The notes beneath the pieces were generated by a model. It saw nothing but the letters and a program-made list of their open reading frames with translations, ran no database searches and was not told where the DNA came from. This document shows, in pieces, positions 1 through 6,425 of a DNA stretch of 15,783 nucleotides (positions within the stretch are counted from its first letter, which is position 1; the number at the start of each line of letters is the position of its first letter). The stretch comes from CADCTB01 sp038231955 (GTDB lineage Bacteria > Actinomycetota > Acidimicrobiia > Acidimicrobiales > AC-14). A program made the translations under genes and the position numbers. The DNA lies in assembly GCA_038231955.1 (NCBI GenBank), contig JBBSIS010000060.1, forward strand, positions 1-15,783, read 5' to 3'.

Positions 1-139
1 CGCCATACCCGCTGCGCTGGACCCCCTTTGAGACTCAGCGCCCGACTCGCCGCATCACTTCATATGGGCTAACCACCTAGGCAGCCCAACGAGCCGGAAC
101 GCCCCGGGGCCAGCCCGAAGCCGAATTTGCTACAGCCTG

Positions 140-463
140 CCTTGGGTGAAGAAGCCGGTGTCGGATCGCCGGGTGGACAAGCCGTTGGGACGCGAGGCCA
201 CGCCGGGGTGCGGGCTGGCTGGTCGGCGGCTGGTGGCCATCGACGGGACGTGCCTGGACCTGGCCGACAGTGTGGCCAACGACGAGTTCTTCGGCGACCC
301 GGGGTGATGAAGGGCGAACGCTCGGCGTTCCCCCAGGCCCGGATGGTGGCGTTGGCCGAGTGCGGGACCCACGCCATCTTCGAAGCCGTCGTCGGTGCGT
401 ACACGACGTCGGAGGCTGCCCTGTCGAGGGAGCTGTTCCCCAAGTTGGCCGAGGGAATGTTTG
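140..463 (+). pseudogene. IS4-family transposase fragment, frameshifted
   Basis: This is an internal piece of a DDE transposase of the IS4 group, which cuts and rejoins transposon ends. In frame 2 (to about 298) it reads LAGRRLVAIDGTCLDLAD and then VANDEFFG; the Asp of IDGT fits the first catalytic Asp. The frame then stops at 305-307, while frame 1 continues with PGVMKGERSAFPQARMVALA and CGTHAIFEAVVGAYTTSE up to about 460. One missing base near 295 (ggc-cga reduced to ggcga) restores the reading. The N-terminal domain and everything after LAEGM, including the later catalytic residues, are absent. The 3' edge meets an unrelated IS1182-type fragment. No terminal inverted repeats were found. 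The first 139 bases show no recognisable coding. The family is fairly sure; the 5' limit is approximate. Confidence 0.7.
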
Positions 464-1456
464 GGCCAGGATCTCGACGAGGCCGACGGGAAGTTCTTCA
501 TCGCCCGAGGAGTGGCCAAGGACCGGGTGATCTCCACGGTCGACCCCACCGTCCGCCACGGTCTGGAGGCTGGCGACGTCTTCGACGGCCACAAAGGTCA
601 TGTGGCGACCGACCCCCACAGCGAGATCATCACCGCCACCTTGGTGACGCCCGCCAATGCCGGCGACGCCAGCGTGGCCGAGGAGCTCATCGAGGACCTC
701 CTTGCTGCGGCCGCCAAGAGGAAGGCCGCCGACAGCACCGGCGACGCCACCAACGACGACGACGACGACGACGACGAGGGTCCCTCCGTCGAGGTGCCGG
801 CGGAGATGTACGACGACATCGTTGCCGACGCTGAGGCTGCTGCGGCGGCCGACGCGGCCGACGATGTCGCCGCCGGCGAGGGAGGCAAGGCCGCCGAGCC
901 CACCGTCTACGGCGACGCCTATGGCACCGGCGCCTTCCAATCCCGCCTGGAGAGCGCCGGGATCGCATCGGGGTGCAAGACCCAGCCGCCCACTGCGCCC
1001 GGCGGGCGCTACGCCAAAGACCGTTTCGGCATCGACCTCGACGCCGGCACCGCCACATGCCCGAACGACGTGGTGGCGACGATCCGCAGGCACGCCGACG
1101 GCGGCGGGACCGCCTCCTTCGCCGGTGCGTGTTCCGCCTGCCCGCTCCGGGACGACTGCACCGGCTCCCCGAACGGACGAACGATCAGCGTCGGCCCACA
1201 TGAAGCAGTCCTGGCCCGAGCACGGGCGGCCCAGGCCGACCCGGCGTGGAAGGCCGACTATCGAGCCACCCGACCCAAGGTCGAGCGCAAGCTCGGCCAT
1301 CTGATGGCTCGCAAGCACGGTGGACGACGTGCTCGGGTGCGGGGAACACGGAAGATCGACGCTGACTTCAACCTGCTCGCCGCCGCGGTGAACCTGGCTC
1401 GCCTCGGTGTCCTCGGGTTGAGCTCCACCACCGCAGGCGGATGGGCCTGCGCGTGA
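461..1456 (+). pseudogene. IS1182-family transposase, C-terminal part
   Basis: The reading frame opens with GQDLDEADGKFF and continues ARGVAKDRVISTVDP, the highly conserved start of the catalytic core in IS1182-type DDE transposases, followed by FDGHKGHVATDPHSEIITA. YGDAYGTG (Asp codon 914-916) fits the second catalytic Asp; the usual form is GDAAYGTG, so one Ala is missing. A Cys cluster (CSACPLRDDC) and KVERKLGHLMARKHGGR, whose Glu fits the third catalytic residue, close the domain. The N-terminal third with the first catalytic Asp is missing, replaced by an IS4-type fragment, so the product should be inactive. An unusually acidic insert of about 50 residues rich in Asp and Ala lies between positions 720 and 900. 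The frame itself is intact to its TGA. A start could only come from within the remnant, and none has a clear ribosome binding site. Confidence 0.8.
755..778 (+). repeat. GAC trinucleotide repeat (poly-Asp codons)
   Basis: Seven GAC codons followed by GAG encode an uninterrupted run of seven Asp and one Glu inside the transposase remnant. It is a simple-sequence tract in frame, the type that expands and contracts by slippage, and it sits within a wider Asp/Ala-rich insert. Confidence 0.9.
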
Positions 1457-1664
1457 CACCCGGCGTTCCAGGCCGACATTGGCCCTCAGGAACCCCTCAG
1501 GACCACATGCCGGCGGCCAAGAACGCCAACCCGAACGCCAGCGATCGAACTTCAGCCGGCAACCAATCGCCGCAAAAATGTCCGAGGATGCCCCATGCGA
1601 CCCGCTCAAGGTGGCCTGATGGAGCCCGACCACACGCGCGGGACGAACGCGCTGCAGCACGGTA
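1457..1664. other. Sequence with no recognisable gene
   Basis: This stretch follows the stop of the IS1182 remnant. It contains a short near-direct repeat (CCCTCAGGA at about 1483 and CCCTCAGGA again at about 1494) that might belong to the element's end, but no inverted partner was found at the other side. No coding frame with recognisable content is seen on either strand. Confidence 0.4.
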
Positions 1665-1897
1665 GTGGCCGGTCCCGGTGCGAGCTGGCAGACCTGGCCG
1701 TCAGCCCTGCGGGCGTCGGTGGGCTTCGGGATGATTGGCGCCCTCCTGCTGATCGTCGGGCTCGCTCCGGGGCCACCCCGGTCCTCGTCGCCGCCACGAC
1801 CGCCGGCAGCCTGTCTCTGATCGCCGCCCTCGCCTGGCGTTCCCAGCTGATTGAGGCTTGGCGCAATCAGAACGCCAAGCCCACCCGGCAATGGTGA
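1665..1897 (+). pseudogene. Small two-helix membrane protein, broken by a frameshift
   Basis: Frame 3, from a GTG at 1665, gives a short polar head and then a hydrophobic helix (SVGFGMIGALLLIVGLAPG). At about 1768-1773 the sequence CCGGGGCC forces a shift into frame 2, which continues ATPVLVAATTAGSLSLIAAL, a second helix, and a polar tail (WRSQLIEAWRNQNAKPTRQW) ending in TGA. Adding one G to the G run joins the two into a single protein of about 77 residues with two membrane segments. Function unknown; I recognise no family. Either the gene is genuinely broken or the base is a sequencing or assembly error. No clear ribosome binding site is visible, so the start is uncertain. Confidence 0.4.
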
Positions 1898-1940
1898 CCG
1901 GCGGGTCGGCTGGTCGCATCGCCATCGTGCCGGATAAGCA

Positions 1941-1951
1941 TGTAATTACAC
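1941..1951 (+). promoter_or_regulatory. Palindrome and -10 element upstream of the asparaginase
   Basis: TGTAATTACA (1941-1950) is a perfect 10-base palindrome in an AT-rich island within otherwise GC-rich DNA. It overlaps TACACT (1946-1951), a good match to the TAnnnT -10 consensus of the main actinobacterial sigma factor. The GTG at 1964 lies 12 bases downstream, giving a transcript with almost no leader. A regulator binding the palindrome would cover the -10. No -35 is obvious. Confidence 0.45.
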
Positions 1952-1963
1952 TACGGTGATCCG

Positions 1964-3508
1964 GTGCCGGAGCGATCGTCATCTCGTCTCGCCCCGGGCG
2001 ATGGACCTCGGGGCCCGTCCCCGGCATCGGCACTCGCCACCCGTCCGGGCCGGGTGTATGTGCTGTACACGGGCGGCACCTTCGGCACCGTGGCGAGCGT
2101 CCCGGACAACCCCGCCAGCCCTCGCCGATCAGGGACGACGGATGATCTCGAACCGCACCTGCCCGACGCATCGGCGCTGAACATCGAGTACACCCTCGCC
2201 GCCCTTTACGAGGCGGACGGCAAAGCGCTGCTGCCCCCGCTGGACTCGTCGAATGTCACGAGCGAGCACTGGAGGTGCATGGCGGCCGCCATCGGCCGCG
2301 TCTATGACGACTACGACGGCTTTGTCGTGCTCCACGGCACGGACACGATGGCGTACACCGCCAGCGCCCTGTCTTTCATGCTGGAGAACCTCTCGAAGCC
2401 GGTGGTGGTCACCGGATCCCAGTTGGCCATCTCGGATACGCGAACCGATGCCACCACCAACTTCCTGAACGCCTTGTCCCTGGCCGGCCACCGGGCCCGC
2501 GACCTGCCGTTGATCCCCGAGGTGGTGATCTGTTTCGGCGATGTGATCCTGCGCGGCAACCGCGCCCGCAAGATGAGCACGACGTCCTGGCACGGGTTCG
2601 ACTCCCCGAACTGCGCCCACCTCGGGCGGATCGGCGAAAGCATCCTGATTGAGCAGGATCACCTGCGTCCTGTCCCGGTGGAGGCGGCCGGCTTCTACAC
2701 CCGTCTCGACCTGGACCCCAAGGTCGTCGACATCGGGTTGTTCCCCGGCGTCCAAGCGAGACAGTTGGGTGCCCTGCTGGACGCCGAGTTCGTGAACGGA
2801 GCCATCCTTCGCACCTTCGGCGCAGGCAACGCGCCCACCGACCAGGGCCTACTCGACGTGATCGAAAACGCGGTCGACTCCGGCACAGTGGTCGTGAACG
2901 TTACCCATTGCCCGCAGGGCATCGTCGAGGAAGGGCTGTACGAGACAAGCAACGCCCTGCTGCAGCGAGGCGTGACGTCGGGATCGGACATGACCCCCGA
3001 AGCGGCCCTCACCAAGCTGATGCACCTGCTGGCCAATGAACCGACCGCCGACGTGGCCTCGCAGATGCAGGTCGACCAACGCGGGGAGCAATCGGTCAGC
3101 CTCTTCGACGTCCGGTTCGGTCCGGCCGACGCCGACGCGGGGGAGAACGGCTCGCCGGTGCGGCTCGCGGCCCGTCCCGGCGGTCGGTTCCGACCGGGCC
3201 ACCTCCAGCGGGCAGTCCTGCGCCTCCACGGCGTCAAGCTCACCGGTCCCAACCCGGGAGCCCCCTACACCCTCAGCGCCTTCCTCAATCACCGCAACGC
3301 AGATCGAGGAACCCCGTCAACCGATCCGCGCTTCGCCGCCCACTTCTGGCTGGCGGCGGGCGACGAGCCCGCAGAGGTGATGGGGGACGTCACCTCGACG
3401 GCCCGCCGGGTGCTGGAGGCGGGGCGGTCGGTGGCGCTCACGCTGGTCTGCGACCGCGCCGACGGCCACCTGGCGGTCGGCGCCGCCTCGGTGTCCCTGT
3501 CCACGTAG
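1964..3508 (+). CDS. ansA: Type I L-asparaginase with extra C-terminal domain
   Basis: The enzyme hydrolyses L-asparagine to aspartate and ammonia, probably in the cytoplasm since no signal peptide is seen. The core is clear: YTGGTFGTVA (residues 35-44; Thr36 is the expected nucleophile), HGTDTMAYTAS (124-134; Thr126-Asp127 pair), VVVTGSQLAISDTRTDA, RGNRARKMST (Lys203) and GVTSGSDMTPEAALTKLM (336-353). The product is 514 residues, against about 330-350 for the family. The surplus is a poorly conserved N-terminus of about 30 residues and about 120 residues after position 395. That tail looks like a small beta-rich domain (AVLRLHGVKLTG, APYTLSAFLNHRNAD, FAAHFWLAAGD, RSVALTLVCD) and loosely recalls the C-terminal beta domain of tyrosinases. 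The GTG start is the first in frame and fits the near-leaderless promoter; later starts near 2054 would also keep the core. The stop lies 6 bases from that of the convergent dehydratase gene, with no terminator between them. Confidence 0.9.
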   Translation: MPERSSSRLAPGDGPRGPSPASALATRPGRVYVLYTGGTFGTVASVPDNPASPRRSGTTDDLEPHLPDASALNIEYTLAALYEADGKALLPPLDSSNVTSEHWRCMAAAIGRVYDDYDGFVVLHGTDTMAYTASALSFMLENLSKPVVVTGSQLAISDTRTDATTNFLNALSLAGHRARDLPLIPEVVICFGDVILRGNRARKMSTTSWHGFDSPNCAHLGRIGESILIEQDHLRPVPVEAAGFYTRLDLDPKVVDIGLFPGVQARQLGALLDAEFVNGAILRTFGAGNAPTDQGLLDVIENAVDSGTVVVNVTHCPQGIVEEGLYETSNALLQRGVTSGSDMTPEAALTKLMHLLANEPTADVASQMQVDQRGEQSVSLFDVRFGPADADAGENGSPVRLAARPGGRFRPGHLQRAVLRLHGVKLTGPNPGAPYTLSAFLNHRNADRGTPSTDPRFAAHFWLAAGDEPAEVMGDVTSTARRVLEAGRSVALTLVCDRADGHLAVGAASVSLST

Positions 3509-3514
3509 TGAGGC

Positions 3515-4495
3515 TCATTGGCACACAAGGCGACCTAACGTCGCGGCGTCGACGTTTCCCCCGGACAGGATCACGCCGACGTGCCCGCCGGCGCCTCCGA
3601 CCTTGCCGGCCAGCAGGGCGGCCAGCCCGGAGGCGCCACTCGGCTCGACCACTGCCTTCATCCGCTCGAAGAGGAAGAGCATGGCGGAGACGAGTTCGGC
3701 GTCGGTGACCACCACGACGTCGTCGACCACGCCCCGCATGATGGCGAAGGGGACTGCGCCAGGGCTGGTGAGCGTCTGGCCGTCGGCGATGGTGCGAGGG
3801 ACCGGGCCGACAAGCCGGCGCCCGGCGCGCAGTGAACGGCCGACCACACCCGATGCTGCGGGCTCCACGCCGATCACGCGGCACCCGGGCGCCAGGGCGC
3901 GTGCCACCGTCCCATAGCCCGACAGTCCGCCCCCACCGCTGACTGGGGCGACCAGCACGTCGAGCGGACCGACCTCTTCGAACAGCTCCAGTGCGGCTGT
4001 CCCCGCACCTGCGGCGACATCCAGGTCGTCATGGGCGCTGACGTAGGTGCGGGTGCCCTCCCCGATGAGCATCGCCGAGATATCGCTCTGGTCCGTTGAA
4101 TAGCGGTCGAAGAGCACCACCTCGGCTCCGTAGCCCCGCGTGGCGGCGAGCTTCGCCGGATTGGCGTCGTGCGGCATGTGCACGCGCACGGAGGCTCCGT
4201 GCAGTCGTCCGGCGAGGGCGAGGGCCTGGGCGTGGTTCCCGGACGACACGGTGCACAGCCCGCGCCGCCGTTGGGCGTCGGTCAACCCGGCGACCGCGTT
4301 GTAGGCGCCCCGGAACTTGAAGGAACCGCTGCGTTGGAGCTGCTCGGCCTTGAGCGAGGTTCGGGCGCCCGCCGCCCCGTCGAGCGTTGAGGAGGTCAGC
4401 ACTGGAGTGCGGTTCGAGACGCCTTCCAGCCGGGCGGCGGCAGCGGCGACGTCGCCGAGCGACAGGGTGCGATCGCGTGCCGCCGCCGGGGTCAA
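3515..4495 (-). CDS. PLP-dependent threonine/serine dehydratase (or racemase-like)
   Basis: A fold-type II PLP enzyme that most likely deaminates threonine to 2-oxobutyrate or serine to pyruvate. Seen: SGSFKFRGAYNA, with Lys60 as the PLP Schiff-base lysine; SSGNHAQALALAG (84-96), the substrate loop; PVSGGGGLSG (184-193), the phosphate cup; VVEPSGASG (282-290); and ILSGGNVD (309-316). At 326 residues it has the catalytic domain only and no ACT domain, as in catabolic threonine dehydratases and serine racemases, so feedback control by isoleucine is not expected. The usual AGQGT reads AGAGT here (Gln to Ala near residue 163). The open frame extends upstream without recognisable content. The TTG at 4495 is chosen because it overlaps the stop of the preceding gene as TTGA and gives a normal-length N-terminus. 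It is the last gene of the four-gene operon. Specificity between Thr, Ser and racemisation cannot be decided from sequence. Confidence 0.85.
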   Translation of the reverse strand: MTPAAARDRTLSLGDVAAAAARLEGVSNRTPVLTSSTLDGAAGARTSLKAEQLQRSGSFKFRGAYNAVAGLTDAQRRRGLCTVSSGNHAQALALAGRLHGASVRVHMPHDANPAKLAATRGYGAEVVLFDRYSTDQSDISAMLIGEGTRTYVSAHDDLDVAAGAGTAALELFEEVGPLDVLVAPVSGGGGLSGYGTVARALAPGCRVIGVEPAASGVVGRSLRAGRRLVGPVPRTIADGQTLTSPGAVPFAIMRGVVDDVVVVTDAELVSAMLFLFERMKAVVEPSGASGLAALLAGKVGGAGGHVGVILSGGNVDAATLGRLVCQ

Positions 4496-5841
4496 GGGTC
4501 GGACCGGTAGCGCCGGCGGTGTCGCCTCGACATGGCGACGGTGACCGTCCAGCCGACCAGGAGCCCGAGCACGGCGGCGATGAACCCGACGATGAGGACG
4601 GTGAGGAGGTTGAGGGAATTCTTCTCGTTCGTTATGCCCTTGATGGGGGAGCCCAGAGCGGTCACCGTGACGGCCGGGAACCCGAACCCGATGGCGACGA
4701 TCACCCCGATCCTCGTCAACCGATCGGCCAGTCGGCGGTTCTCCTCCTGGACAGCCCCGAGCTTCAGAGCCACCCGGTTCTCGGTCTGGGCGGCGAAACT
4801 CTGCACGTCGTTGACCACCCGGTCGAAGAGCGACACGGTGCGGTGGGCGTCGTGCAGCCGCTGCAGCAGCTGGTTGGCGATGCCGTGAAGGGTCACCGAT
4901 TCCCACCACAGCATGTTCCGGAACTCGGTGAGGTCGTCCATGAAGAGGCGCAGGCGGTCGGCCTGGGTAGACCGCGACCCAATGGTGGCGAGGGTGTCGG
5001 CGAAGGCTTCCAGACCCTCCCGTTGCAGCAGCGCCAGGAGGACCACGTCGGTGTAAATGGAGCGCACGTAGATCTCGGCCGAGGGAAAGAAGGGGTCGGC
5101 ACCGCCGTGGTCGCCGGTCAGGGACACGAAGGCCATGCCGTCACGCACGACGAGCGCCCGCCACGACGCAGAGAGACGGATGAGCCCGGACCGCGCCGCA
5201 GTGTCCTCCGGATCGGGCGGGAACTGACGGAATGAGGTGGCCGTCGCGGCCCACCAGAGCCATTGCGAGGAGGCATCCCACGACGACGGCGCCCCCTCAC
5301 CGGTGAGGTTCCGCAGCGGCCCGCCGAAGGTCAGCAAGGTGATCGAGAACGCCCGTCGCCACGAAGGCGGCACGTCGAACCCCGGGCCCACCAGATCTGT
5401 GACCGCCTGCCGCGTCGCTCTGCCGCCCGCAGTCTCCGGCGCCAGGTTCACCCACCGGCCGAGGGCGTCGATGGCGGCGTCGACCGGAAGGACGAGGTGG
5501 AACACCGCCAGGTATCCGAGCTGGCCCGGACGGGAAGCGGCGCCGGTGACGCACGCGTACGAAGGCATGCGCAACAGCTCGACCGCCGTCACCTCGGCGT
5601 CCATGACCACGCCTGGGGGCAGCTCACGATGCCAGCGGCCATCGGCGTGCGGCACACAGTGATCGCCGTAGAGGGCGTCGGCCGCTCGCGGCGAGAAGTA
5701 GGTGCGTCGGGCGTCGGCGTCAGCCAGCCCGCGCCCCGGCAGCGGCAGCGCCAACGGGCCCGGCTCGTACCCGCCGCCGATCTCCGGCGGGCCGGCCACC
5801 CGCATCACGATCACGGCAGCGCGGCGGACCGGATCCGTCAT
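4492..5841 (-). CDS. Hypothetical protein with C-terminal two-helix membrane anchor
   Basis: 449 residues, of no family I recognise. About 370 residues come first, with no signal peptide. The final part (about 290-375) is strongly helical and amphipathic (FMDDLTEFRNMLWWESVTLH, then FDRVVNDVQSFAAQTENRVA), consistent with a long coiled coil leading to the membrane. Two hydrophobic helices follow at about 377-397 and 411-437, separated by a short loop (GSPIKGITNEKNSLN), and the end is basic (SRRHRRRYRSDP), probably cytoplasmic. A big soluble domain, a long helix and two C-terminal helices recall the CorA-type topology, but the GMN pore motif is absent, so a CorA function is not claimed. The ATG at 5841 overlaps the stop of the GNAT gene as ATGA and is preferred over an upstream ATG at 5886 that lies inside it. 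Its own stop overlaps the dehydratase start. Confidence 0.8.
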   Translation of the reverse strand: MTDPVRRAAVIVMRVAGPPEIGGGYEPGPLALPLPGRGLADADARRTYFSPRAADALYGDHCVPHADGRWHRELPPGVVMDAEVTAVELLRMPSYACVTGAASRPGQLGYLAVFHLVLPVDAAIDALGRWVNLAPETAGGRATRQAVTDLVGPGFDVPPSWRRAFSITLLTFGGPLRNLTGEGAPSSWDASSQWLWWAATATSFRQFPPDPEDTAARSGLIRLSASWRALVVRDGMAFVSLTGDHGGADPFFPSAEIYVRSIYTDVVLLALLQREGLEAFADTLATIGSRSTQADRLRLFMDDLTEFRNMLWWESVTLHGIANQLLQRLHDAHRTVSLFDRVVNDVQSFAAQTENRVALKLGAVQEENRRLADRLTRIGVIVAIGFGFPAVTVTALGSPIKGITNEKNSLNLLTVLIVGFIAAVLGLLVGWTVTVAMSRRHRRRYRSDP

Positions 5842-6425
5842 CCGACAGGCCGCGGCGACAACCGGGTGGACGCAGGGGCATCGCAATCGGGGACAGCCCG
5901 GGCGTAGAAGACGCTGTCCACGCCCACCCCCCGGTCGTCGGTGACCCGGGCCACTTCCAGGAACTCCAGGTCGGCCAGGAGCGCCATGTGGCTCAGGTTA
6001 CCGCTCCACGTCCGGGTGGCGACGAACGGGGAAGAGAGATCGGCGGGGATGTGCAGAACCGACTCATAGAGCGCCCGCGCCACTCCGTCCCGGCGAAAGC
6101 GACGGGCGATGGCGACCGTGCTCACATAGCTCGCGGGACTCCACTCGGCGAGCAGCGGTTCCCGGTGGCGGACGATGAACGACATCATGCCGAGGAGGGA
6201 ACCGTCGCGAGTGGCGAGCAACGACGCCTGGGTCACCAGCCGCTCGAAGTAGGCGCGGGGGCCACCGGCGGCCGGGTCGGAGGGCCGGAGGCGCTTGGTG
6301 GTCGTGCTGTCGCGGCTCGAGAGGGGAGGGACGAACTCGGAGTCGACCGCCACCAGCAGGCTCCACACGGCATTCCGCTGCTCGTCGCCGAGGGTGCCCG
6401 GTCGTACCAGCTCGATGGTGGTCAT
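5838..6425 (-). CDS. GNAT-family N-acetyltransferase
   Basis: 195 residues with the GNAT fold signature: a beta strand (LLGMMSFIVRHRE, about 77-89), then YVSTVAIARRFRRDGVARAL (100-119). The R-R-x-G-x-A turn in the latter matches the acetyl-CoA pyrophosphate loop of motif A. A following strand and helix carry Asn143 (TWSGNLSHMALLADLEFLEV), as in motif B. It should transfer an acyl group from acyl-CoA to an amine; the substrate is unknown. The N-terminal 60 residues and the last 20 (Pro/Arg-rich) are not typical. The ATG at 6425 overlaps the stop of the fusion gene as ATGA, and the stop overlaps the next start in the same way, so translation is probably coupled and stoichiometric. In this setting the substrate could be a protein, a tRNA-bound amino acid or a small molecule; sequence cannot tell. 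Confidence 0.8.
   Translation of the reverse strand: MTTIELVRPGTLGDEQRNAVWSLLVAVDSEFVPPLSSRDSTTTKRLRPSDPAAGGPRAYFERLVTQASLLATRDGSLLGMMSFIVRHREPLLAEWSPASYVSTVAIARRFRRDGVARALYESVLHIPADLSSPFVATRTWSGNLSHMALLADLEFLEVARVTDDRGVGVDSVFYARAVPDCDAPASTRLSPRPVG

Noticed and set aside
77..1891. A 604-codon open frame on the minus strand
   Set aside because: It is antisense to the two transposase remnants, is Gly/Arg/Val-rich without domain features, and mirrors the GC-rich third positions of the real genes.
4496..4909. Longer start for the dehydratase at 4909
   Set aside because: The extra 138 residues are Arg/Pro/His-rich, antisense in character and lie within the membrane protein gene; no dehydratase has such an extension.
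4492..5841. CorA-type magnesium transporter
   Set aside because: Topology is similar, but the obligatory GMN motif at the end of the first helix is absent.
5842..5886. Longer start for the membrane-anchored protein at 5886
   Set aside because: The ATG at 5841 forms the same ATGA overlap seen elsewhere in the operon, so the longer version is less likely.
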